This document shows, piece after piece, positions 7,118 through 15,327 of a DNA stretch of 27,499 nucleotides; within the stretch, counting starts at the first letter, position 1, and the number at the start of each line of letters is the position of its first letter. Source of the DNA: JBEVMS01 sp040508515 (lineage in GTDB: Bacteria; Pseudomonadota; Gammaproteobacteria; Xanthomonadales; Rhodanobacteraceae); NCBI GenBank assembly GCA_040508515.1, contig JBEVMS010000278.1:1-27499 (forward strand), written 5' to 3'. The notes under the pieces are model-generated. The model saw only the letters and a program-made list of their open reading frames with translations. It did not search any database and had not been told where the DNA came from. The translations under genes were made by a program, and so were the position numbers.

Positions 7118-9154
7118 CTACCAGATCTTTACCTGGGATGCCTCCGAACGCACCATCGCATCGCCGCTCTTGCATTGGAATGCCTGGGCGAACGCCGGCA
7201 TGTTGGAGGGCGCGCCGATCGCGCGGAACTGCGCTGGCGCATGCGGATCGGCATTGAGCGAAGTCAGTTGCGCTTCGGGGCGGATACTGCCGCGCCATAC
7301 GCGTGCCCAGTTGAGGAAGAAACGCTGGTCCTGGGTGTAGCCGTCGATTTTCTTGGCGGCCTCGGCCGGGTTCGCCTTCAGTGCCATTTGCAGCGCGTCG
7401 TAAGCCGCATTGATGCCACCCAGGTCGCCGATGTTCTCGCCCATGGTCAGGCGGCCGTTGACGTGCTTGCCCGGCAGCGGTTCGTAGGCGTCGAACTGCG
7501 CGGCCAGTTTGTCGGTGCGTGCTTCGAAGGCCTTGCGGTCGGCGTCGGTCCACCAGTTGACGTTGTTGCCTTTGGCGTCGAACTTGCTGCCTTGGTCGTC
7601 GTAGCCATGGCCCATTTCGTGGCCGATCACAGCGCCGATACCGCCGTAATTGAGCGCGTCGTCGGCGTCGGCGGAAAAGAACGGTGGCTGCAGGATCGCT
7701 GCCGGAAATACGATCTCATTCTTCTGCGCGTTGTAGTAGGCGTTGACCGTCTGGGGGGTCATGCCCCATTCGCTGCGATCCACCGGCTTGCCAATCTTGG
7801 CCACCATGTAGTCGTAGTTGAACTTGTCGGCGGCGCGCACGTTGGCGAAATAGTTGCCCGGCACGATGGTCAGCCCGGACCAGTCGCGCCACTTGTCGGG
7901 GTAGCCGATCTTGGGCGTGAAGCTGGCCCATTTCTCCAGTGCTTTCTGCTTGGTTTGTGCGCTCATCCACGGCAGGTTCTCGATGCGCACTTTGTAAGCG
8001 GCACGCAGGTTGTCCACCAGCTCCTGCGCACGCTGCTTGGATTGCGCGCTGAAGGTCTTGTCGACGTACAACTGGCCCAATGCCATGCCCATCGCGTCAT
8101 TGACGGTATCCAGCGAGCGCTTCCAGCGCGGCTTGATTTCCTTCTGGCCGTTCAAGGTTTGCTCGTTGAACGCGAAATCTTCTTGCTGGAAGGGCGAAGA
8201 TAGATAGGGCGCCGCCGCGCTGATCGCATGGAAGCGCAGATATGCCTGCCACTGCGCCACCGGCATGGCGGTGAGCATGGTGTCTACTTCGCCGAAGAAC
8301 TTCGCCGGCGCCAGCGAGAACCCGTCGCGCACGTCGGCGCCCTGCGCCTTGAAGAAGGCCTGCCAGTCGAAATGCGGCGTGATCTTGGCCGCCTCGGCGA
8401 AGCTGACGTAGTGATAGCGGTTTTCCGGCTGGCGCAGATCCACCGGCAGCAGCGAGGCCGCGGCCAGGCGAGTCTCGAAAGCCATCACCTGCGCCGCCTG
8501 GGCGGCAGCCTGCGCGCTGGGCGTGCCGCTCAACGCGAACAGCTTGGCGATATGCGCCTCGTAAGCTTGGCGAATAGCCGCATAGGCGGGCTTGCTGTAG
8601 TAGTCGGCGGTGGGCAGGCCAAGGCCGCCCTGGCCGGTGAAGGCGATTTGCTGGTTGGAGTCCTTGAAGTCAGCGTTGCCGCCGAAGCGAAACAGCACCG
8701 GTTGGCCGCTGGCGTAGGTGCTGGCGATGTAGCGGCCGATGTCGGTGCTGTTCTTGAGTGCATCGATCGCCTGCAATTGCGGCTGGATCGGCGTGTAGCC
8801 GGCTTGCTCGATCGCCTGCTCGTCCAAGCCGGCGGCATACAGATAGCCAATCTTCTGTTCGATCGAGCCGGCGCTTAGCGTCGCCGCTTGCTTGGCGTCG
8901 GCCTCGACGATGGTGCGTTGCGCGTTGAGGCTGTCTTCGCGCAAGACATCGAACGAGCCCCAGTGGGTGCGATCAGCCGGGATAGGATGCGCCGCCACCC
9001 AGTTGGCATTGACGAAGCCGTTGAAGTCGCTGCATGGGCTTATCGAGTTGCTTAGCTCACTGATGTCGAAGTTGGCGGTGGGCGCGGCCAGTGCGGCGGT
9101 GCTCAAGCCCAGAGTCACGGCCAACGCCAGCGGTTTCACAATGCGGTACGACAT
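7118..9154 (-). CDS. M13 family metallopeptidase (neprilysin/PepO-like), secreted
   Basis: A 678-residue zinc endopeptidase with a signal peptide (residues 1-24, ending ALAA), so active in the periplasm or outside the cell. Zinc site: HEMGH at 512-516 with the third ligand Glu573 in ENIGDLGG. The substrate-binding NAYYN is at 471-475. The C-terminal CKSGDAMV...KIW end matches the family, in which the W closes the protein. Length is normal for bacterial M13 enzymes. A GGGGAGGGGA ribosome site precedes the ATG. The leader holds a GCCCCG/CGGGGC stem-loop (9192-9207), and a TAAAAT-like -10 is possible at 9213-9218 on the minus strand. It is divergent from the acetyltransferase. Substrates are unknown but probably peptides below about 40 residues. 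Confidence 0.95.
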   Translation of the reverse strand: MSYRIVKPLALAVTLGLSTAALAAPTANFDISELSNSISPCSDFNGFVNANWVAAHPIPADRTHWGSFDVLREDSLNAQRTIVEADAKQAATLSAGSIEQKIGYLYAAGLDEQAIEQAGYTPIQPQLQAIDALKNSTDIGRYIASTYASGQPVLFRFGGNADFKDSNQQIAFTGQGGLGLPTADYYSKPAYAAIRQAYEAHIAKLFALSGTPSAQAAAQAAQVMAFETRLAAASLLPVDLRQPENRYHYVSFAEAAKITPHFDWQAFFKAQGADVRDGFSLAPAKFFGEVDTMLTAMPVAQWQAYLRFHAISAAAPYLSSPFQQEDFAFNEQTLNGQKEIKPRWKRSLDTVNDAMGMALGQLYVDKTFSAQSKQRAQELVDNLRAAYKVRIENLPWMSAQTKQKALEKWASFTPKIGYPDKWRDWSGLTIVPGNYFANVRAADKFNYDYMVAKIGKPVDRSEWGMTPQTVNAYYNAQKNEIVFPAAILQPPFFSADADDALNYGGIGAVIGHEMGHGYDDQGSKFDAKGNNVNWWTDADRKAFEARTDKLAAQFDAYEPLPGKHVNGRLTMGENIGDLGGINAAYDALQMALKANPAEAAKKIDGYTQDQRFFLNWARVWRGSIRPEAQLTSLNADPHAPAQFRAIGAPSNMPAFAQAFQCKSGDAMVRSEASQVKIW

Positions 9155-9324
9155 AGGTTCCCCTCCCCACGAGGCGCGCGCGGCGCCGACAGCCCCGGCA
9201 GCGGGGCGAATGATTTTACGAGGCTAGGCGGTATGCGGCGAATCGTCCCAGTGTCGAAGGTCATGCTTCAGCGTTTGCCGGCGCGCCATGCCTCCGGCGT
9301 CGATGTCCAACCCGCGCGGCGCGT

Positions 9325-9330
9325 TATCAT
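9325..9330 (+). promoter_or_regulatory. Candidate -10 box for GNAT-Rieske pair
   Basis: TATCAT ends seven bases before the ATG at 9338. If used, transcription would begin at or next to the start codon and give a leaderless mRNA, which would explain the lack of a ribosome binding site there. No good -35 hexamer is visible. Confidence 0.35.
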
Positions 9331-9337
9331 CGACGGT

Positions 9338-9895
9338 ATGACAGATCGCCCCAACACACCTCTTTTGTTCCGCGATGCCGGTCTCGCCGATGCGCCGGCC
9401 CTGGCCGCCCTGGTGGAATCGGCCTACCGCGGTGAAATCAGTCGGCAAGGCTGGACCACCGAAGCGGATCTGCTGGACGGACGGCGCACCGACGCCGACG
9501 AAGTAGCCGGCCTGATCGCTTCAACCGATGGCGCGATGCTGCTGGCCGAGCGCGATGGCGAGCTGCTGGCGTGCTGCTATCGCGAACGCTGCGGCAGCGA
9601 AGCCTATTTCGGCATGTTCGCGGTGCGCCCAGGACGGCAAGGCGGCGGCATCGGTGGCGCGCTGCTGGAGGAGGCGGAGCGTCGCGCGCGCCAGGAGTGG
9701 GGCTGCCAATTGATGTGCATGCGGGTGATCGATCTGCGCGATGAATTGATCGCCTGGTACATCCGGCGCGGCTATCGGCGCACCGGCGTGTTCTCGCCGT
9801 TTCCCTATGGCGATGAGCGCTTCGGCTTGCCGCGCCGCGACGATCTGCGCTTCGAGCGGATGGAAAAATCGTTGCTTACCGAGGCCGTGGCATGA
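9338..9895 (+). CDS. GNAT family N-acetyltransferase
   Basis: A 185-residue acetyl-CoA-dependent N-acetyltransferase. Acetyl-CoA motif A is FAVRPGRQGGGIGGALLEEA, with the Q/RxxGxG/A loop, followed by the C-terminal YIRRGYRRTGVFSPFPYGD element common in small-molecule GNATs. The frame stays open upstream to 9233, but those 35 residues do not look like the fold, and a -10-like box just before 9338 supports the shorter form. The stop overlaps the start of the Rieske gene (ATGA, 9892-9895), so the two are translationally coupled. Substrate unknown. Confidence 0.85.
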   Translation: MTDRPNTPLLFRDAGLADAPALAALVESAYRGEISRQGWTTEADLLDGRRTDADEVAGLIASTDGAMLLAERDGELLACCYRERCGSEAYFGMFAVRPGRQGGGIGGALLEEAERRARQEWGCQLMCMRVIDLRDELIAWYIRRGYRRTGVFSPFPYGDERFGLPRRDDLRFERMEKSLLTEAVA

Positions 9896-10206
9896 GCGCC
9901 TGGGTACGTGTCGGTACGCGCAGCGATCTGCTGCCTGGTGAACATCTGATCGTGTGGGATGGCGACACCGCCATCGCGGTCTACAACATCGATGGCCAGC
10001 TCTACGCGGTGGAAGATATTTGCACCCATGATGGCGGCGAATTGGCCGGCGGCCCCGTCGATGGCTTCGAGGTGGAATGCCCGCGCCACGGCGGCCGCTT
10101 CGATCTGCGCACCGGCGAGGTCACTTGCCCGCCGGCATTCGATCCCATCGCCACCTTCCCGGTGAAGGAAGAAGATGGCGCGATCTGGACCCGCGACGAC
10201 CGTTGA
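9892..10206 (+). CDS. Rieske [2Fe-2S] ferredoxin, non-haem iron oxygenase ferredoxin subunit type
   Basis: A 104-residue soluble Rieske protein. Cluster ligands are Cys44/His46 (ICTHDGGEL) and Cys63/His66 (VECPRHGGRFDL). The length and the RTGEVTCPPA... segment match NdoA/BphF-like ferredoxins that feed electrons to ring-hydroxylating dioxygenases. No oxygenase component is present nearby, so it may serve another cytoplasmic redox partner. It is coupled to the GNAT gene by ATGA. It lies on the same strand as sufS, about 9 kb away; Fe-S proteins of this type are natural clients of the SUF pathway, but a functional link is inference. Confidence 0.92.
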   Translation: MSAWVRVGTRSDLLPGEHLIVWDGDTAIAVYNIDGQLYAVEDICTHDGGELAGGPVDGFEVECPRHGGRFDLRTGEVTCPPAFDPIATFPVKEEDGAIWTRDDR

Positions 10207-10290
10207 TCGGCGCGTCGGGCTACGGTCCAAAGGGGCTGCACGCTGTACGACGGTTGGCAGCTCAATCGACGCAAGCGACCGACGGTCGGA

Positions 10291-11115
10291 TCAGAAGTGG
10301 TAGACGAAGGCCAGCGTCTGGCTGAACTGGTTGCGTTGGCCGAACCGGCTTACCAGCGGGCTGTCGCCGGCTTGGCCGAGCAGTCGTGTATAGCCCAGCG
10401 CCAGCGCGAAACCGGTGTGCTGACTGGTCGGAATGAACGCGTCGTATTCCAGGCCGATCTGCTGGCTACCCGCGCCGGGTCGCCAGGTTGGCGTACCCAG
10501 CGCCGCCGCCTGCGCGGCATTGAATCCGAAGAAGCGGTTCATCGCCGCGCCGTTCATGCTTTGCCACTGCAACTCGAACTCATGCTCGATATAGCCCAGG
10601 TTGGGCAGTTGATAATCGGCATAGAGGTTGAGGTAGGCGCCTGCGCCCTGGGTGTCGTGGCTGAGATTGGCCCCGTAGCTGAATTGCTTGGTGGGGTGGT
10701 ATTCCAGATAACCGCCGGCCTGCACGCGCGGCCCCAGCGAGTCGACGATGCCACCGAGGTGCGGCCCAAGACCATCGCGGGTGCGCCCCCACAGATAGTT
10801 GCCGTAGAGACCACCATGCAGCTTATCGGCGTTGATGAGGTCCACCGTGAGGCCGTCGGCGGTGGACAGCTCGCCGATACCGGGAATTTCGATATCGACA
10901 TAGGGCACCGCTTGATTGCGGTGGTTGCTGGCGCCGATCCATTCGGGCATCCGTTCGACGCCAGCGCCTAGCGCGATCTGGGTTTGCGTATCGGCATCGT
11001 CGGCGCGCGCCAGCCCGGCACCGGCGGCGAGCAGCAGCGCGGCGAGCGTTAGCGCCAGTCGGGTGGCGTGGCGAGGAGGCGCGTTGGTGGTGAAGTAGGG
11101 CTGCGGTTCGATCAC
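10291..11115 (-). CDS. MipA/OmpV family outer membrane protein
   Basis: A 274-residue outer-membrane beta-barrel protein with a signal peptide ending near ARA-DD (about residue 39). Alternating amphipathic strands lead to the terminal Phe in QTLAFVYHF, the usual barrel-insertion signal. Motifs VPYVDIEIPGIGEL and the glycine-rich YGNYLWGRTRDGLGPHLGG agree with the MipA/OmpV family, members of which scaffold MltA with PBP1B or act as envelope-stress or uptake barrels. It is the last gene of the exporter operon, and its ATG overlaps the adaptor stop (ATGA, 11112-11115). The 84 bases to the convergent Rieske gene hold no clear terminator. Confidence 0.87.
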   Translation of the reverse strand: MIEPQPYFTTNAPPRHATRLALTLAALLLAAGAGLARADDADTQTQIALGAGVERMPEWIGASNHRNQAVPYVDIEIPGIGELSTADGLTVDLINADKLHGGLYGNYLWGRTRDGLGPHLGGIVDSLGPRVQAGGYLEYHPTKQFSYGANLSHDTQGAGAYLNLYADYQLPNLGYIEHEFELQWQSMNGAAMNRFFGFNAAQAAALGTPTWRPGAGSQQIGLEYDAFIPTSQHTGFALALGYTRLLGQAGDSPLVSRFGQRNQFSQTLAFVYHF

Positions 11116-12026
11116 GGTTTAAGGGGTGCTCCCTGGGGTCCGAATTGCACCAGCACGCGTTGGCCAATGCGCAGTTGCTGGCCGGCGGGAGCATCGAAAA
11201 CCACGATGCATTCAACCGTGCGGGTGTTGGCGCGCACCAGCGGATCTTCTTCTAACGTACTGCTACTGAACACCTGCCCGATGCGCAGCACATGCGCGGG
11301 GATCGGCGTCTGCGCATGGCCGCTGTCGTCGATCACCTGGGCGCGCATGCCTGGCACTACCGCGCCGACGAACGACTCGTTGAGTTCGGCGCGCACCAGT
11401 CGCGGTTGCTGCGGCAGCAAGGTAAATAGATTGTCGCTGGCCGCGTTCACGCTGGCGCCGGGCTGCACGGCGCGATGCACGATCTGGCCGGCGATCGGTG
11501 CGCGCAGGCTGCGTTGCTCCAATGCGTAGCGCGCGCTGGCCAGCGTCTGCGCGGTTTGCGCCAGGCTGGCCTGGGCAGCGAGGCGTTGACTGGTCAGTTG
11601 CTGCACTTCATCGTGCGCATCGTCGGCGCTTTGGCCATCGCCGGCACCGGCCGCCGCCGCCGCGCTCAGCCGATGGGCGCGTACCCGCATGGCCTTGAGT
11701 TTGTTGTTCAGCAATTGCAACTGGGCCTGGGCCTGCTGTTGCTCCGCCTGCGCCGCGCTTACCGCCAGCTTGGCCGGCACGTCGTCCAGGGTGGCCAGCA
11801 GTTGGCCTTGCTTTACCTGATCGCCTTCTTGCACCAGTACCTTGGTGACCACGCCTTCGCGCGGCATCGCCAGTTCGAGCAGGCCGCCTTCGACGTCGAC
11901 CCGACCACGTGCCATCGCGACATAATTGTTGGCCGGCGTGGTTGTCGGGGCGCTGGTGGGGTTGTCGTGCGAGCAGCCGACCAGGCCCAGCAGCGCGGCG
12001 GCGAAAAGGAGCGGAAGTGGCCGCAT
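11112..12026 (-). CDS. Periplasmic adaptor (HlyD/membrane-fusion) lipoprotein of ABC exporter
   Basis: A 304-residue adaptor that bridges an inner-membrane ABC permease to an outer-membrane channel. It has a lipoprotein signal with lipobox LVGC (Cys18). A barrel-sandwich lipoyl half sits at MPREGVVTKVLVQEGDQVKQ, then an Ala/Gln-rich coiled coil of roughly residues 85-170, then the second lipoyl half at LRAPIAGQIVHRAVQPG, and a beta-barrel to the end. The coiled coil is split by a low-complexity Ala/Gly loop (SAAAAAGAGDG). Three bases separate its start from the ATPase stop, and the downstream MipA gene overlaps its end, so all belong to one operon. Confidence 0.9.
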   Translation of the reverse strand: MRPLPLLFAAALLGLVGCSHDNPTSAPTTTPANNYVAMARGRVDVEGGLLELAMPREGVVTKVLVQEGDQVKQGQLLATLDDVPAKLAVSAAQAEQQQAQAQLQLLNNKLKAMRVRAHRLSAAAAAGAGDGQSADDAHDEVQQLTSQRLAAQASLAQTAQTLASARYALEQRSLRAPIAGQIVHRAVQPGASVNAASDNLFTLLPQQPRLVRAELNESFVGAVVPGMRAQVIDDSGHAQTPIPAHVLRIGQVFSSSTLEEDPLVRANTRTVECIVVFDAPAGQQLRIGQRVLVQFGPQGAPLKP

Positions 12027-12029
12027 GAC

Positions 12030-12791
12030 TCAGGGTTCCTGGTGGCCGGACCCTAGCGGTCCGGTAGTGAGCGGCGCTGCACTTTTCGGGCGCCGATCGG
12101 TAAGCATACGGCCGTCTTCCATCGCCAGCACGCGATCGGCATGGCCGACCAGGCGCGGATCGTGGCTGACGCACAAAACGGTGGTGCCGTGACCGTGCGC
12201 GATGCGATGCAGAATGTCGATCACGATCTGCCCATTGGCCGCGTCCAGCGCACTGGTCGGCTCATCGGCGAACAACAGTTGCGGCTGCTTGGCCAGGGCA
12301 CGGGCGATCGCCACGCGCTGTTTCTCGCCGCCGGACAACTCGCTCGGCCGTAACCGCATGCGTGGTCCCATGCCGACTTCTTCCAGCGAGGCGATCGCGC
12401 GCCGCCGCGCCTCGGTTTTAGACAGGCCCAGGTAATGCAGCGGCAGTTCCACCTGTTCAAGCGCGCTCAAGGCCGGAAACAGATTGAAGCCCTGAAACAC
12501 GAAGCCAGTGTGGCGCAGGCGGAAGCGTTCAAGCGCCTTGCGGTCATAGTCCAGCAGCGACTCGCCCAGCGCAGTGACGTTACCGCTATCGGGCCGTTGC
12601 AACCCGCTGAGGATCGCCAGCAAGGTGCTCTTGCCGCAACCGGACGGGCCGGAGATCAGGGTCAGCTCGCTGGCCGCGACCTCCAGCGAAAGGTCGTGCA
12701 GCACCTGGCTGCGCAACGTGCCGGACACGAACGACTTGCCGATCGCTTCGGCGCGCAGCGAAATTTCGGGGATGGCGGTCATGGTGGTCAT
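12030..12791 (-). CDS. ABC transporter ATP-binding protein (MacB/LolD type)
   Basis: A 253-residue cytoplasmic ATPase driving the exporter. Walker A is GPSGCGKST (residues 48-56), Q-loop FVFQGFNLFP, signature ELSGGEKQRVAIARAL, Walker B LLFADEPTSALD and H-loop SHD. The sequence is closest in style to the LolD/MacB mechanotransmission group. A longer open frame reaches 13181, but its first ~130 residues are Arg/Gly-rich read-through of the permease in another frame. I placed the start at the ATG at 12791, which overlaps the permease TGA (12788-12791); a second ATG follows at 12782. Confidence 0.93.
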   Translation of the reverse strand: MTTMTAIPEISLRAEAIGKSFVSGTLRSQVLHDLSLEVAASELTLISGPSGCGKSTLLAILSGLQRPDSGNVTALGESLLDYDRKALERFRLRHTGFVFQGFNLFPALSALEQVELPLHYLGLSKTEARRRAIASLEEVGMGPRMRLRPSELSGGEKQRVAIARALAKQPQLLFADEPTSALDAANGQIVIDILHRIAHGHGTTVLCVSHDPRLVGHADRVLAMEDGRMLTDRRPKSAAPLTTGPLGSGHQEP

Positions 12792-13921
12792 CGCAGCAAG
12801 GTGGCCGGATCGGCGCGGCGCAAGCTGCGCATGGCGGCTAGGCCGGAGACGATCGCCAACGCCATCACGAGGCCCAGGCAGACCGCGCTGGCGAGCGGAC
12901 CCAGCGTCACCGGCACGTTGTAACTGCGCGCCAGCATCAGGGCCAACGCGCCCAGGATCGCGCTGCCGAGCAAGCCGAGCGCGCCCACCCAGCAAGCCTG
13001 CTCCAGCACCACGCGGCGCAGCGCGCCGACGCCCACGCCGAGCGCATTGAGGGTGGCGTACTCGCGGATCGAGCCGATCACCGCGGCGACCAAGGTCTGG
13101 CTGGTGATCACCACGCCAACCAGGAGCACGATGCCGGCCAGGAACAGCACGCCAGCACCGGCGCCGGTGTCGAGGATCCAATACAGTTGCGAGCGCTGCG
13201 CGAATCGTTTGGCCGTCCAGACGTCATAAAGTCCAAATGCGTCGGCGCCATCCAGACGCTTGGCGACTGCTGTCGCCTGATGTGGGTCGTATAGCGAGGC
13301 GACGAAATAAGTCACACGGCCAACGTCATCCGGGCTGGTGTCCAGTCGCTGAGCGGTATCCAGCGAGGCGACCACGTTGACGCCGCCGAGTGCGCGCAAG
13401 CCATTGCTGACGCCGACCACGCGCACGCGATGGCCGTTGATCGCGGCGCTGTCGCCGATGCGCACGCCCAGGCTATCCAGGTCGGCGCGATCGACGATCA
13501 CCGCATCGGGCTCGTTGAGCTTGGCGCGTAAGGTCGCCGGCAGCGCTTTGGCGAACATCATGCCGTCGGGTCGCGCGTCGATGCCGGAAACAAACACCGA
13601 CACGCCGCCGGTATCGGTCGGTCCGCGCCAGTCCGAGTCGACCCACAGGAACGGCTCCACACGACGCACCGCGGGGTCCATGCGCAGATGCATTTCCACG
13701 CCGCGCGAAATCGAGCGGCCCAGATTGACGCTCTGCGTGCCCGGATAGCCGATCCACAGATCGGCGGTGGAGCCGGTGATATACACGCTGGCGCTGCCGA
13801 AGATACCCAGCACCAGACCGGTTTGCAGCAGTTGCAGCAAACCGGTGAAGCCGACCGCGATAATCGCCGGCAGGAATCGTCGCCATTCGTAGATCAGGGT
13901 TTTGCGAGCCAGCGCGACCAT
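12788..13921 (-). CDS. ABC transporter permease, FtsX/MacB-like
   Basis: A 377-residue inner-membrane permease of the FtsX/DevC type. One helix lies near the N-terminus (about residues 17-40), a periplasmic domain of about 200 residues follows (VDSDWRGPTDTGG..., GIDARPDGMMFAK...), and three helices occupy the C-terminal third (LFLAGIVLLVGVVITSQTLV, ACWVGALGLLGSAILGALAL, AVCLGLVMALAIVSGLAAM), ending in RRADPATLLR. Four helices and the domain order are those of mechanotransmission exporters such as MacB, which move substrates from the periplasm outward. Its ATG shares one base with the stop of the outer-membrane gene (TGATG at 13919-13923). Confidence 0.92.
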   Translation of the reverse strand: MVALARKTLIYEWRRFLPAIIAVGFTGLLQLLQTGLVLGIFGSASVYITGSTADLWIGYPGTQSVNLGRSISRGVEMHLRMDPAVRRVEPFLWVDSDWRGPTDTGGVSVFVSGIDARPDGMMFAKALPATLRAKLNEPDAVIVDRADLDSLGVRIGDSAAINGHRVRVVGVSNGLRALGGVNVVASLDTAQRLDTSPDDVGRVTYFVASLYDPHQATAVAKRLDGADAFGLYDVWTAKRFAQRSQLYWILDTGAGAGVLFLAGIVLLVGVVITSQTLVAAVIGSIREYATLNALGVGVGALRRVVLEQACWVGALGLLGSAILGALALMLARSYNVPVTLGPLASAVCLGLVMALAIVSGLAAMRSLRRADPATLLR

Positions 13922-15327
13922 CAGCGTGCTCCCCGCGCGGAGGCGTGTTCATCCGGCGTGTGTGGCCCATCCAGCGGTGCCCCGCCCAGTGCCTTGTACA
14001 GCGAAACGTAAGCCAGGCTGCGGGCGGCGCGTGCGGCGACCAGTTCCAACTGGGATTGGCGATCTTCCAACTGGCTTTGCTGCAATTGCAGCGGGCTGTC
14101 CAGGCGCAGCGCCACGCGGGTACGCACCGCCAGCTCCGCTTGCTGGCTGGCCTGGCTGGCCAGGGTCAAGGCCTGTTCGCGCAGATACAACTGCTGCAAG
14201 TCGCCCATCGCGGTTTCCACTTCGCTGACTCCCTGCAACACGGCCTGCCGATAGGCGTACACCGCCGCCTTCAGCTGATGCGCCGAGGCATGCGCGGCGG
14301 AGACACGGTTGCCCCAATCGAACAGCGGGATATCGATGATCGGACCGCTGGAAAAGATCGCGCGGGTGCGCGTGCGCCGGTAACTGGTGATGTCGGTGGA
14401 ATACTGCAGCGCCGCGCCCAGCGCCAGGTTGGGATACATCTGCGCGCGACTGAGGTTCATCTGGCCGGCGGCGCGCAGCACTTCGGCTTCAGCGCTGGCG
14501 ATTTCTGGGCGCGTACGCAGCAGATCGGCCGGCGCGCTGGCCAGTTGCCAGTCGCCCAAGTGTGGCTGTGCGCCGCCGTTCAACCACTGTGGATCGGGCG
14601 TCGGTTGGCCCAGCAGCATCGCCAATTGCTGCACGCTGGCGTTGATCGCCTGACGCGGTTCGGACAGCGCCGCCTGCGCTTGGGCCAGTGCGACTTGGGC
14701 GCTGGCCACGTCCTGTGCGCTGGCCAATTGCAGTTGCAGGCGCTGCCGAACGATCGCAAGCCGCTGCTGCTGGCCGTCGAGCACTTGTTGCAGCAAGGAC
14801 TCCTGCGCCTGCGCGGTCCGTAACAGAATCCATTGACGAGTCACTTCGGCAACCAGCGAAACACGCGCAGCCTGTAACAGCGCGGCGCTGGTCGCCAGCT
14901 CGCCTTCGCCCATCTGCCTGGCGCCTTGTCGGGCGCCGAACAGGCCCAGTTCCCACGTGGCGTCGAAGCCGGCGATAAAGAACGAGGCGCTGGCGTCCGG
15001 ATCGATCGCATCGTCGGTGCGCGCATGCAGGTTGGGCAGGAAGCGATCCTGCGAATGGTGCTGCGCCTCGCGCGCGGCGCGCAGGTGTTCAAGCGCTTCG
15101 GCCACGGTCAGATTGTTGCGCAGGGCACGATCGATCAACGCATCAAGCTCGTCGTCATCAAAGCTGCGCCACCAGCCGTGCAAGTCCGCGGCGGCGGCAC
15201 CGGGGGCAAGCGCCGGCGCGTTGCGCCAGGCGATGGGCAGCGGCGGGTCCAAGGGTGGAGTGGTCACGCTGGCGCAGGCGACGAGCAGCATGAGCGCGCA
15301 GCCCATCCACGCAAGGCGCAAAAACAT
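13921..15327 (-). CDS. Outer-membrane efflux channel, NodT/TolC-like lipoprotein
   Basis: Outer-membrane factor for the downstream ABC exporter, 468 residues from the ATG at 15327. The N-terminus is a lipoprotein signal (lipobox LVAC), followed by two OEP repeats with long heptad helices: LIDRALRNNLTVAEALEHLR and later LLRTRPEIASAEAEVLRAAG, the signature pair of NodT-family channels. Upstream in frame is an ATG at 15405 that would add 26 residues with many arginines; I prefer 15327 because it places the signal peptide at the very N-terminus. It is the first gene of the five-gene export operon and lies downstream of palindromes at 15433-15454. Confidence 0.92.
   Translation of the reverse strand: MFLRLAWMGCALMLLVACASVTTPPLDPPLPIAWRNAPALAPGAAAADLHGWWRSFDDDELDALIDRALRNNLTVAEALEHLRAAREAQHHSQDRFLPNLHARTDDAIDPDASASFFIAGFDATWELGLFGARQGARQMGEGELATSAALLQAARVSLVAEVTRQWILLRTAQAQESLLQQVLDGQQQRLAIVRQRLQLQLASAQDVASAQVALAQAQAALSEPRQAINASVQQLAMLLGQPTPDPQWLNGGAQPHLGDWQLASAPADLLRTRPEIASAEAEVLRAAGQMNLSRAQMYPNLALGAALQYSTDITSYRRTRTRAIFSSGPIIDIPLFDWGNRVSAAHASAHQLKAAVYAYRQAVLQGVSEVETAMGDLQQLYLREQALTLASQASQQAELAVRTRVALRLDSPLQLQQSQLEDRQSQLELVAARAARSLAYVSLYKALGGAPLDGPHTPDEHASARGAR

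Noticed and set aside
7028..8203. 391-codon plus-strand open frame opposite the M13 peptidase gene
   Set aside because: No motif or ribosome site, and it overlaps the peptidase catalytic region and its terminator.
12792..13181. N-terminal extension of the ABC ATPase to 13181
   Set aside because: The added residues are Arg/Gly-rich read-through of the permease in another frame. The ATG at 12791 with the ATGA overlap is the natural start.
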